A stretch of 64,000 bases of DNA from Flavobacteriaceae bacterium (GTDB taxonomy: Bacteria > Bacteroidota > Bacteroidia > Flavobacteriales > Flavobacteriaceae). How positions within the stretch are numbered: position 1 is the stretch's first letter; every line of letters begins with the position of its first letter. This document shows, in pieces, positions 1-7,464 of this stretch. The notes below the pieces were generated by a model. That model had not been told where the DNA came from. It made no database searches and worked only from the letters and a program-made list of their open reading frames with translations. Where the stretch lies: contig JALWTD010000017.1 in NCBI GenBank assembly GCA_027082925.1, positions 124,001-188,000 of the forward strand, read 5' to 3'. Made by a program: the position numbers and the translations under genes.

Positions 1-2
1 TT

Positions 3-395
3 TTTGAAGGAACTACCATAAATGCCGGAAGAGGCACCGAAATGCAATTTCAAGTTTACGGTGCTCCTTTTTTCCCGAAAAGCGACTTTACTTATACACC
101 TAAAGCTAACTTTGGCGCAAAATATCCAAAACACAAAGGAACACTCTGTTACGGTGTAGATTTAAGAAATACGCAACCACTTTATGCTGTTACCGCAGCA
201 TACCTAATAGATGCGTATAAAAAAACACCCAAAACACAATCGTTTTTTGGAAAAACATTTACAGCACATGCCGGAAATACCGATTTAGAAACCCAAATTA
301 AAAACGGAATCTCTGCAAAACAAATTCACCAATCGTGGCAACCCGAAGTTGAAAAATTTAAAAAAATAAGAGCTAAGTATTTGTTGTATGAGTAG
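3..395 (+). CDS. namZ: NamZ/DUF1343 family protein, C-terminal part
   Basis: This is the 3' end of a gene that enters from the left edge; 130 codons are visible. The first residues, FEGTTINAGRGTE followed by FQVYGAPFF, are a hallmark of the DUF1343 family, whose characterised member is the exo-beta-N-acetylmuramidase NamZ of cell-wall recycling. The end, with SWQPEVEKF and KIRAKYLLYE, matches the usual family C terminus, so the protein ends normally at TAG 393-395. The last 94 bp are duplicated perfectly at 7219-7312, on the far side of the CRISPR-Cas module. No terminator follows; a promoter-like sequence for cas1 starts about 20 bp downstream. The family assignment is firm. Activity on muropeptides is inferred from the family. 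Confidence 0.85.
   Translation, partial: FEGTTINAGRGTEMQFQVYGAPFFPKSDFTYTPKANFGAKYPKHKGTLCYGVDLRNTQPLYAVTAAYLIDAYKKTPKTQSFFGKTFTAHAGNTDLETQIKNGISAKQIHQSWQPEVEKFKKIRAKYLLYE
301..394 (+). repeat. Left copy of 94-bp direct repeat flanking the CRISPR-Cas module
   Basis: Positions 301-394 and 7219-7312 are identical at all 94 positions, with an offset of 6,918 bp. This copy is the last 31 codons of the NamZ gene plus two bases of its stop codon. The first mismatch on the right is the third stop-codon base (TAG here, TAA in the other copy), and the first on the left is at 300/7218. The repeats enclose cas1, cas2, the array, cas9 and tracrRNA. Confidence 0.97.
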
Positions 396-415
396 TAAAC
401 ACATTAAAAATTAGA

Positions 416-445
416 TTGTTAAAATAGTTGTTTTTTTCTAATTTG
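416..445 (+). promoter_or_regulatory. Putative promoter of cas1-cas2
   Basis: TTG at 416-418 and TAATTTG at 439-445 are 20 bp apart. This resembles the Bacteroidota -33 TTG / -7 TAnnTTTG pattern, although the -7 box has one spacer base too few. It lies 24 bp before the cas1 start codon and just outside the left 94-bp repeat. Confidence 0.45.
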
Positions 446-468
446 TAGCTTTAATTAAATTTTAAGCT

Positions 469-1353
469 ATGATTAAACGTACTCTTTTTTTTAGTAACAA
501 AGCAAATTTAACTACAAAATTAGAACAGTTAGTTATTAAAACAGAAAACAGATTGGTTACTACCCCCATTGAAGACCTTGGGTTTGTAGTAATAGAACAC
601 CCCGAAACGTACATATCTGTACCTACATTAGCCAAACTATCTGAAGCTAACGTAGCCGTAATTTTTTGCGACACAAAGCATATGCCTTGCAGTATGCTAT
701 TAAATTTAAACAATCATCACATTCAACAAGAATTATTCTCATGTCAAATAAAATCATCTGTTCCATTAAAAAAACAACTCTGGCAACAAACAGTAAAAGC
801 AAAAATTAAAAATCAAGCACATTTATTAAAACTACAAAATAAACCTTATAAAGTTTTAGATTATTACGAATCTAAAGTATTAAGTGGCGATACCGAAAAT
901 ATGGAAGGTGTAGCAGCATCATTTTACTGGAAAAATATTTTTAATTTTAGCTTTAAACGTGAGCGTTACGGCTGTTACCCCAACCAGTTTTTAAATTATG
1001 GATACATTATTTTAAGAGCTGCCGTTGCAAGAGCCCTCTCCGGAAGCGGTTTATTAAGTACGCTAGGTATACACCATCACAACAAATACAATGCATTTTG
1101 TTTAGCAGATGATATTATGGAGCCATATAGACCATTGGTAGATGCTAAAGTAATTGAAATTATAAGTACGTATAATGATGAAGAACTTACAACAAACATA
1201 AAAGCTGAATTATTAAAAGTATTAACAGAAACTGTTTATTTTAAAGACTGTAAAAGCCCTTTAATGGTAGCGTTGAGTAAAACTACAAGTTCTTTACAAC
1301 AATGTTTTAGCGGAAGGGCAAAAAAAATAAACTATCCAAGATTATGGAACTAA
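469..1353 (+). CDS. cas1: CRISPR-associated endonuclease/integrase Cas1, type II
   Basis: The 294-residue protein is the metal-dependent integrase subunit of the Cas1-Cas2 complex that inserts new spacers. The expected active-site residues are visible: a glutamate in ENMEGVAASF (E146), a histidine in GIHHHNKYN (about H203) and an acidic residue in DDIMEPYRP (E218). The length and the FSFKRERYGCYPNQFLNYGY region fit type II-C Cas1 proteins. The stop codon lies inside the start of cas2 (10-bp overlap), so the two form a translationally coupled operon. The start ATG at 469 follows a promoter-like sequence at 416-445. Unusually, cas9 does not precede it; cas9 lies beyond the array on the other strand. 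Confidence 0.95.
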   Translation: MIKRTLFFSNKANLTTKLEQLVIKTENRLVTTPIEDLGFVVIEHPETYISVPTLAKLSEANVAVIFCDTKHMPCSMLLNLNNHHIQQELFSCQIKSSVPLKKQLWQQTVKAKIKNQAHLLKLQNKPYKVLDYYESKVLSGDTENMEGVAASFYWKNIFNFSFKRERYGCYPNQFLNYGYIILRAAVARALSGSGLLSTLGIHHHNKYNAFCLADDIMEPYRPLVDAKVIEIISTYNDEELTTNIKAELLKVLTETVYFKDCKSPLMVALSKTTSSLQQCFSGRAKKINYPRLWN

Positions 1354-1673
1354 ATGCCTATAGAGTTATGTGGTTATTTGTATTTTTTGACCTACCTACG
1401 GAAACTAAAAAAGACCGTAGAAACGCCAGCCAATTTAGAAAAAACCTTATTAAAGATGGTTTTACTATGATGCAATACTCTGTTTATATAAGACATTGCG
1501 CAAGTAGTGAAAGTGCCGATGTACACGAAAAAAGGGTTTTTCATTTATTACCACCTTTGGGTAAGGTTAGTATTTTAAGAATAACAGATAAACAGTTTGG
1601 AAACATTTTAAATTTTTGGGGGAAATTTGAAGCTCCTAAAGAGCCTCAACCTACACAATTAGAATTATTTTAA
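1344..1673 (+). CDS. cas2: CRISPR-associated endoribonuclease-fold protein Cas2
   Basis: The 109-residue ferredoxin-like protein forms the central dimer of the Cas1-Cas2 spacer integration complex. The first strand VMWLFVFFDLP carries the conserved aspartate (D16), followed by KKDRRNASQFRKNL and the second motif GFTMMQYSVYIRH, which is typical of type II Cas2. The ATG at 1344 lies 10 bp before the cas1 stop, which indicates coupling. A hairpin ends the transcript at 1680-1723, before the array. The C-terminal tail, PKEPQPTQLELF, is normal for this subgroup. Confidence 0.95.
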   Translation: MELNAYRVMWLFVFFDLPTETKKDRRNASQFRKNLIKDGFTMMQYSVYIRHCASSESADVHEKRVFHLLPPLGKVSILRITDKQFGNILNFWGKFEAPKEPQPTQLELF

Positions 1674-1679
1674 ACTAAA

Positions 1680-1724
1680 AAAATGCTCCAATTTTGTTGT
1701 AAAACATAAAAAAGGAGCATTTTT
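1680..1724 (+). terminator. Terminator hairpin after cas2
   Basis: AAAATGCTCC (1680-1689) pairs perfectly with GGAGCATTTT (1714-1723) across a 24-nt loop, and the 3' arm ends in T residues. It lies directly after the cas2 stop codon, so it probably ends the cas1-cas2 transcript. It could also stop minus-strand transcripts leaving the array. Confidence 0.65.
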
Positions 1725-1777
1725 GATAACGATATTTTAATTTAAATAACTGATTACCAGAAGCTACCATAGCAACT
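1725..1777. other. Array-adjacent leader-like segment with an 11-bp inverted half repeat
   Basis: The 53 bp between the cas2 terminator and the first repeat are non-coding. ATAACGATATT at 1726-1736 is the exact reverse complement of the first 11 bases of the adjacent CRISPR repeat (AATATCGTTAT, 1778-1788). The two could fold together in RNA reading out of the array on the minus strand. Because the repeats at this end are intact while the far end is degenerate, this may be the side where new spacers are inserted. That role is an inference. Confidence 0.45.
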
Positions 1778-3525
1778 AATATCGTTATTTCTAATCTTTA
1801 ATCAAACCACAACTATAACAGAGTGGACTGTAAATGCTGGAGAAATATCGTTATTTCTAATCTTTAATCAAACCACAACGCTTAATGCTATATTTATAAT
1901 TGTAGTATTAATATCGTTATTTCTAATCTTTAATCAAACCACAACGCTAATCCTAATGAAATGGCAGCGTTAATAAATATCGTTATTTCTAATCTTTAAT
2001 CAAACCACAACGTTACATTAGAAACATCCCAAGAATTAAGGAATATCGTTATTTCTAATCTTTAATCAAACCACAACTTCTTACACTGTTTGTAACCATT
2101 GGTATAAAATATCGTTATTTCTAATCTTTAATCAAACCACAACAACACCTTCGTTGAATAAAAGTTCTTTTGAATATCGTTATTTCTAATCTTTAATCAA
2201 ACCACAACTAAAGTAAGAACCTGAACTACTTCTATAAAAATATCGTTATTTCTAATCTTTAATCAAACCACAACTTAATTTATATAAACGTACGGTTTCT
2301 GATGAATATCGTTATTTCTAATCTTTAATCAAACCACAACATCACCCGTTTCAGAACTCCAACCAACCAAATATCGTTATTTCTAATCTTTAATCAAACC
2401 ACAACAACCAATTCAACATGGCAAACATCGTTAAAAATATCGTTATTTCTAATCTTTAATCAAACCACAACCCTCTCTATCTAATCCTTTTAAATAGTTG
2501 TAATATCGTTATTTCTAATCTTTAATCAAACCACAACTACAACAGATAACAGACTTTACAACGCAAAAATATCGTTATTTCTAATCTTTAATCAAACCAC
2601 AACAAGATAAGTTATCGGAGATATACGCTAATGAATATCGTTATTTCTAATCTTTAATCAAACCACAACTTTTGGGACACGATTTTAAAAGAATCGCCAA
2701 ATATCGTTATTTCTAATCTTTAATCAAACCACAACGCAGAGCAGGTAAAAAAGAAAACGAGTTACAATATCGTTATTTCTAATCTTTAATCAAACCACAA
2801 CTTTGTATTTGAGAGTTTAATATTTTCATAAAATATCGTTATTTCTAATCTTTAATCAAACCACAACTCTCTATAAGCAGCGTATTCCAGAGCCGTTAAT
2901 ATCGTTATTTCTAATCTTTAATCAAACCACAACTGCTTACTTTAGCAGTATAAAAACAAGATAAATATCGTTATTTCTAATCTTTAATCAAACCACAACA
3001 ACCAGTTACTATGGTTAAATCTAAAGGTTAATATCGTTATTTCTAATCTTTAATCAAACCACAACCAATTCTCTTTTTAAAGAGATGTTTTCTGAATATC
3101 GTTATTTCTAATCTTTAATCAAACCACAACATTAAAGCATCTAAACTTTCACGTAATGAAAATATCGTTATTTCTAATCTTTAATCAAACCACAACAGCT
3201 GGGGGTGTATAACTAAAACTAACAGGAATATCGTTATTTCTAATCTTTAATCAAACCACAACCAGTAAAAAACGCATCTATTTTAAAGTACAAATATCGT
3301 TATTTCTAATCTTTAATCAAACCACAACATAAAAATTACGATTCCATCATAGTTGCTAAATATCGTTATTTCTAATCTTTAATCAAACCACAACGCTTAA
3401 AGTTGATGTAAAATTGCACAAGTAATATCGTTATTTCTAATCTTTAATCAAACCACAACAAGGTCGTTCTTTACAGGATGATATTATAAAATATCGTTAT
3501 TTCTAATCTTTAAGGTTACAACCAA
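1778..3525 (-). CRISPR. Type II-C CRISPR array, 27 repeats and 26 spacers
   Basis: Repeats of 36 bp begin AATATCGTTATTTC and end CAAACCACAAC on the + strand. Repeats begin at 1778, 1844, 1910, 1976, 2042, 2108, 2173, 2239, 2305, 2370, 2436, 2502, 2568, 2634, 2700, 2766, 2832, 2898, 2964, 3030, 3095, 3161, 3227, 3293, 3359, 3424 and 3490. The first 26 look identical; the last is degenerate. Spacers are 29-30 bp and all different. The tracrRNA anti-repeat matches the + strand sequence, so crRNAs must come from the minus strand, where each repeat starts GTTGTGGTTTGATTAAAG as in other II-C systems. Transcription therefore runs from the cas9 side towards cas2. The repeat contains no clear TAnnTTTG box, so the promoter position is unknown. 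Confidence 0.99.
3490..3525 (-). repeat. Degenerate terminal CRISPR repeat
   Basis: The first 24 bases match the consensus, but the remaining 12 differ (AAGGTTACAACC where the others have AATCAAACCACAAC). This marks the old end of the array, next to the 3' end of cas9. In crRNA orientation it is the first repeat, and its altered part is the 5' portion that would pair with tracrRNA. Confidence 0.9.
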
Positions 3526-3580
3526 TTAGTTTAATATGTCAAAGACTTGTTTTTTAATTTATTTCTATTTAAAATATACT

Positions 3581-6500
3581 TTACAATCTATTTATTTTAC
3601 CACAAACACTTACTTTTACCTTTATTGGATTAAAGGTTTGCCATCCTGTTTTACCTTCTCCAAAGCTTTGAATTCTGTAATAAAATGGTGCTTCATTGTA
3701 TTTTAACGTTGCTTCTGTATTTCTTCTAAATTCATAAAACATTGAAGAAAGTTTCTGTACCCTAAATAAGTGCTTATTTAATACCTTTTTATTTGGGTTC
3801 TCCCAATTAACTTCATCTTCATGTAGCCCTAATAAAAACATATCATTTATATGTAAGGTTGTAACTATCTCTGCACCATCTTTTGGTAATACATAAACCG
3901 GCATTCCATTCTTTTTTCTCTCTACTACTGTCCAAAAAGTAACAACCTCTTCTTTTAATTTCCCTTCGTTAGTTTTATAAATTAGCACATGGTGGTTACT
4001 TCTTGGGTTTACCCATTGGTTAGTACCACCTAATTCTACAGCTCCTCCTATCGTCTCTTTTATTCTCACTTTTTTAATAGGTACTGGTGCTCCATTTTTA
4101 TTAGGTAAATAAATAGTTGGTTTCCCATTATCTGAAAAGAAAGTGCCTTTTGGGATGTTCTTTCCATTTATATAACCTCCCAACTCTTCAACTCTTTGGT
4201 GTATTAACTTTCTAATAACACTATCTACCACTTTATCTACGTGTTTTAATGTAGTTAAACTTTCAATTGGTTTACGTACATGGAAATGTTTTATTGTACA
4301 ATCTGGAGCCTGTCTTCGTCCATATACGGTTTCTTTATGTAATTGACCGCGTGCAGCAAACCCTTTATTCACATAGGTTTTTCCGTTCACTTTTACCTTA
4401 TGATTACGTATTGTTACTATGTTTTTTCTTTTTTTATGAGATACTAAAATTTCAGAAACAGCTTTTTCTGCATCACTTCTAAAAGACTCCCAAGGTAAAG
4501 GGAATTTTTTTACTTCATAGCTACGCTGATATCTATTCCATTTACTTAACTCTTGTAAATAACTTCTCTTAGTGCAAGCCATCACTAAAGCATCAATTGC
4601 ATGATGTCTATGATCATCTCTATTTTTAGTATCTCCTTCTAAATTTAGAATGTTATTTAAGCCCCATTTTTGACGTAAATTAGCTGTAGACTGACCCGGA
4701 GCAACTTGTATATTATTACAAATTTTACTTAAATAATTTTTTGCTTCTTTACTAATAAACCTAGTATCATTTAACTGTCTACTAATAAAATCATCATCCA
4801 TTTTTTTAGCAACAAATCGTTTATACTTTTGGTATCTGTTAGGGAATTGTTTTGTATCATAAAACAGTGTAAGAGCTCTCGTTTTTACTTCTTCCCATTT
4901 ATCTTCTCCCTGCTCAATATAAAACTCGTATGGTGTTTTGTTTCCTTTGGCTCTATTTTCATCAGCAAAACACAATGTTTTATTCATAAAACTATCATTT
5001 AGTGATCTGCTCCATGGATGAATATGTTCTATTTGTATTTCTCCAGTAAACAATTGAGAAATGCCTATTTCTGCACCCGTAAAAGGACACGTATGCTGAC
5101 ATTCTTCCCAAAGTTTGTATTTTAATATATTTTCGTGTGAAACTACTTGTCCTAACGCATGTAGTTCTAAAATAATCCTATCGTTCTCCCTTTCTAATCG
5201 TTTTTGCTCTCTTCGTTGCCTATTTCTTCCCTCTTTAGATTGTTTTAAATCTCTAGCCATTTCAACTTTTATAATATCAGGCTTACCATAAGTATCAATT
5301 ATTTCATTCACCACTTTTCTTAGCTCAAAAAGTGCTGTTATTACAATTGGGTTTCTAATACCTTGTATTTCTTTATCTGCTTCTGCATTTACAGGTAACC
5401 TATCAGAAATAATTGCTGTTTCAATACTTGCTGAATGATGATACAGTTTGGAAAGTTGTTTGTCGGTAAAACCTTTATTTTCCTTTAAAAAATTTTTTAA
5501 AGACTCATTATAGCCGCCTTTTAAATTATTTCTTACAATATCATACATACTATCTAACACATCTTGTATTTCATGAGTAGAACTTTTTTCCATAGCGTTT
5601 ACAACACCACCCATAGCTACAGCCACATCATACGTGTATCCTTGTTTTAAAAAAGGTAATATGTTATTTATTGCTTTTCTACTTAGAGCGGAATAACCAC
5701 CCTTATTAAGGTGAAATGATGTGATTTTTTCTGCTTGTTCTTCGGTAAAATGCCACTTTTCAATTGCATACTCTTTTAAATTACTCTTGTCTTCGAAAGA
5801 ATATAAAACATGCCAAATATTTTCTTTTTCCTTTTCTGAGAAATCCCACCATTTATTACCAAAGAATTTTTTGTTAGATAAATTACTAATGGTATAAGTA
5901 CCTACAATTTTATCATCGTCTTTGTAGTTAAACTTATACTCTAAGCCAAGTTTGTTTATTACTTTTCGTATTGCTTTAAATGAAGGTTTGTCTTTTGTAA
6001 ATAAAAAACGAGCTACTTTCTTTCGTTCTGTATCACTTAGCTTTTCTCCATTACATTCAACTGTATTAACCCATTGCCAAACTCTAAACTCTTCAAAAGG
6101 TATTGCTGAGATTGGACATCTTGTTTTTTTTGGTTCAAACGTACAATTCCCTATCAGATGCTTTTGAGAACGCAAAGGTCTTTGATGAAAAATAATTCCA
6201 TCCTCGGTATATTTATCTTCTTTTTTTCTACCTCCTAATTTTTGCCTGAGATCCTTTGTCAGTTCAGCATGATATTTGCTTTGATTCTCCCATATTCTTT
6301 CAAACTCATTAATATACATTTGCCGTGTTGTATACCTGTTTCTAATTCGCTCTTTTAATTCTTTAAATGGCTTATTCTCTTTTGGATATATTTCAAATAA
6401 GTATTCTCCCAACGTGTTTCCTTCAATACTTTTCCTTGTTTCATCAATACCTATTTTTCCCTCTTTTGGCTTTCCTTTAAATATTGCGCCATCATCTTTC

Positions 6501-6952
6501 CCTGCACTTCTACTATTACTTTGAAAACCTCTCCTTTGTATCATATGATAAAAAACTCGCCCTAATTCTTCTAAGGTAATCTTACTAGTAAGTGCTTTGG
6601 CTCTAAGTTCATAAGGATTTAGTGCAAACCAAGAAGCTAATTCTTTTTCCGGAAATTTATTGGTATCTCTCCATATCCTATATTGCTCAACTGTAAGAGG
6701 GCACATCTTATTTTCAGATAACGTTCTAATAAGTAAGCGCTTCCGCATTCTTCTCCTGTAAAATTGTCTTCTAGTACCTCTGGCATTCGTCCTAGTCGCA
6801 TTTTTAGATATCTCATTATCTCCTTCTCCTAAATTTTCTACACCTTCTGGGAATATTCTACTTCCCATTCCTAATATTTCACCTTTTGTTTCATCAACCA
6901 AAGCCCATCCAATTGAGTTGGTTCCTAAATCTAATCCTAAAGTTTTTGACAT
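3581..6952 (-). CDS. cas9: CRISPR-associated endonuclease Cas9, type II-C
   Basis: The 1123-residue RNA-guided nuclease cuts DNA matching the crRNA. Domains are complete: RuvC-I with GLDLGTNSIGW (D8), an arginine-rich bridge helix at about 51-75, a recognition lobe to about 530, RuvC-II with IKVEMARDL (E564), an HNH domain with CPFTGAEIG and IEHIHPWSRS (catalytic H643) and N666 in ENRAKGNKTP, RuvC-III with HRHHAIDALV (H784, D787), and a PAM-interacting C-terminal part from about 850. No catalytic residue is missing. The size puts it with compact II-C enzymes. It lies alone on the minus strand, 55 bp from the degenerate end of the array, facing cas1-cas2. The start ATG at 6952 gives the canonical N terminus. 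Weak AT-rich promoter-like sequence lies upstream. Confidence 0.97.
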   Translation of the reverse strand: MSKTLGLDLGTNSIGWALVDETKGEILGMGSRIFPEGVENLGEGDNEISKNATRTNARGTRRQFYRRRMRKRLLIRTLSENKMCPLTVEQYRIWRDTNKFPEKELASWFALNPYELRAKALTSKITLEELGRVFYHMIQRRGFQSNSRSAGKDDGAIFKGKPKEGKIGIDETRKSIEGNTLGEYLFEIYPKENKPFKELKERIRNRYTTRQMYINEFERIWENQSKYHAELTKDLRQKLGGRKKEDKYTEDGIIFHQRPLRSQKHLIGNCTFEPKKTRCPISAIPFEEFRVWQWVNTVECNGEKLSDTERKKVARFLFTKDKPSFKAIRKVINKLGLEYKFNYKDDDKIVGTYTISNLSNKKFFGNKWWDFSEKEKENIWHVLYSFEDKSNLKEYAIEKWHFTEEQAEKITSFHLNKGGYSALSRKAINNILPFLKQGYTYDVAVAMGGVVNAMEKSSTHEIQDVLDSMYDIVRNNLKGGYNESLKNFLKENKGFTDKQLSKLYHHSASIETAIISDRLPVNAEADKEIQGIRNPIVITALFELRKVVNEIIDTYGKPDIIKVEMARDLKQSKEGRNRQRREQKRLERENDRIILELHALGQVVSHENILKYKLWEECQHTCPFTGAEIGISQLFTGEIQIEHIHPWSRSLNDSFMNKTLCFADENRAKGNKTPYEFYIEQGEDKWEEVKTRALTLFYDTKQFPNRYQKYKRFVAKKMDDDFISRQLNDTRFISKEAKNYLSKICNNIQVAPGQSTANLRQKWGLNNILNLEGDTKNRDDHRHHAIDALVMACTKRSYLQELSKWNRYQRSYEVKKFPLPWESFRSDAEKAVSEILVSHKKRKNIVTIRNHKVKVNGKTYVNKGFAARGQLHKETVYGRRQAPDCTIKHFHVRKPIESLTTLKHVDKVVDSVIRKLIHQRVEELGGYINGKNIPKGTFFSDNGKPTIYLPNKNGAPVPIKKVRIKETIGGAVELGGTNQWVNPRSNHHVLIYKTNEGKLKEEVVTFWTVVERKKNGMPVYVLPKDGAEIVTTLHINDMFLLGLHEDEVNWENPNKKVLNKHLFRVQKLSSMFYEFRRNTEATLKYNEAPFYYRIQSFGEGKTGWQTFNPIKVKVSVCGKINRL

Positions 6953-7092
6953 AATTATTCTGTTTTTAGCAATTTTTCTTTTAAAAAAGAAACTGACTAA
7001 AAGTAAGAATTTTAAAAAAAGGAGAAAAGAAATTTTCTAATTTAGAATGAATTAAAATTAATCAAAATGTTTTTTCAAATTAAAAAACATGA

Positions 7093-7100
7093 TATATTTG
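7093..7100 (+). promoter_or_regulatory. -7 promoter box of the tracrRNA
   Basis: TATATTTG is an exact match to the Bacteroidota -7 consensus TAnnTTTG. It predicts a transcript start near 7105, about 13 nt before the anti-repeat. A clear -33 TTG is not present; a T-rich stretch occupies 7070-7075. Confidence 0.65.
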
Positions 7101-7104
7101 GTGT

Positions 7105-7198
7105 GTGAAAAAAATTAATCTAATCTTTAATCTTATCACAATAAGGCTATATGCCGTAGATGAAAATCTTGAGTCCTGCTTCCGGTAGGACTTTTTTT
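7105..7198 (+). ncRNA. tracrRNA of the type II-C system
   Basis: TCTAATCTTTAATC (7119-7132) is identical to the + strand of the CRISPR repeat. After four mostly mismatched bases, CACAA (7137-7141) matches again, so this RNA can pair with the crRNA repeat in two blocks separated by a bulge, as tracrRNAs do. CAATAAGGC with a small GGC/GCC stem follows, as in other II-C tracrRNAs. The 3' end is an intrinsic terminator: AGTCCT (7172-7177) pairs with AGGACT (7187-7192), followed by seven T residues (7192-7198). It is transcribed divergently from cas9. Exact 5' and 3' ends are estimates. Confidence 0.92.
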
Positions 7199-7218
7199 AT
7201 AGATTTATTTTAACACAT

Positions 7219-7312
7219 AAAACGGAATCTCTGCAAAACAAATTCACCAATCGTGGCAACCCGAAGTTGAAAAATTTAAAAAAATAAGAGCTAAGTATTT
7301 GTTGTATGAGTA
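7219..7312 (+). repeat. Right copy of the 94-bp direct repeat (NamZ 3' end)
   Basis: This is a perfect copy of 301-394, in the same orientation, starting 20 bp after the tracrRNA terminator. It has no start codon or upstream coding sequence, so it is a gene-end remnant. It ends with TAA (7311-7313) where the left copy has TAG. A hairpin follows at 7319-7346. Together with the left copy it brackets the CRISPR-Cas module. Confidence 0.97.
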
Positions 7313-7318
7313 AAACCT

Positions 7319-7346
7319 AGTTGTTACGGGAATCTCGTAAACAACT
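7319..7346 (+). terminator. Hairpin downstream of the right repeat copy
   Basis: AGTTGTTACG (7319-7328) pairs with CGTAAACAACT (7336-7346) with one bulged base. No strong T run follows, so termination is uncertain. Lying 6 bp after the duplicated NamZ stop codon, it could be the original terminator of that gene, now separated from the full-length copy. Confidence 0.4.
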
Positions 7347-7369
7347 CCTTTAAAAACCAAACACCAGAC

Positions 7370-7394
7370 CTCACAGGTTTTAAAAACCTGTGAG
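7370..7394. repeat. REP-like palindrome upstream of the transposase gene
   Basis: CTCACAGGTTTT and AAAACCTGTGAG form a 12-bp perfect inverted repeat around a single central A. The core CAGGTTTT/AAAACCTG is shared with the palindromes downstream of the RAYT gene. Confidence 0.8.
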
Positions 7395-7464
7395 CTTTAC
7401 CAACACTTATTTATCAAATACTTGCCTAGTTTTATATTAGTTATTATTTTTAATAAAAAAAGCT

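Noticed and set aside
462-713. 83-codon frame antisense to cas1
   Set aside because: It overlaps the conserved cas1 sequence and shows no family features.
1778-3525. Promoters inside each CRISPR repeat, as in Neisseria
   Set aside because: The repeat on the crRNA strand has no TAnnTTTG box, and the only similar stretch (TGGTTTG) lacks the TA.
4267-6167. Open frames on the + strand inside cas9 (71 codons each)
   Set aside because: They lie antisense to conserved Cas9 domains, have low-complexity translations and no promoter-like box.
3581-6952. cas9 as a truncated gene because it is shorter than many flavobacterial Cas9 proteins
   Set aside because: RuvC-I, bridge helix, RuvC-II, HNH, RuvC-III and a C-terminal region of about 270 residues are all present, with every catalytic residue intact.
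7219-7313. Second NamZ-type gene or pseudogene
   Set aside because: Only the last 31 codons are present with no coding sequence upstream; it is a repeat copy, not a decayed gene.
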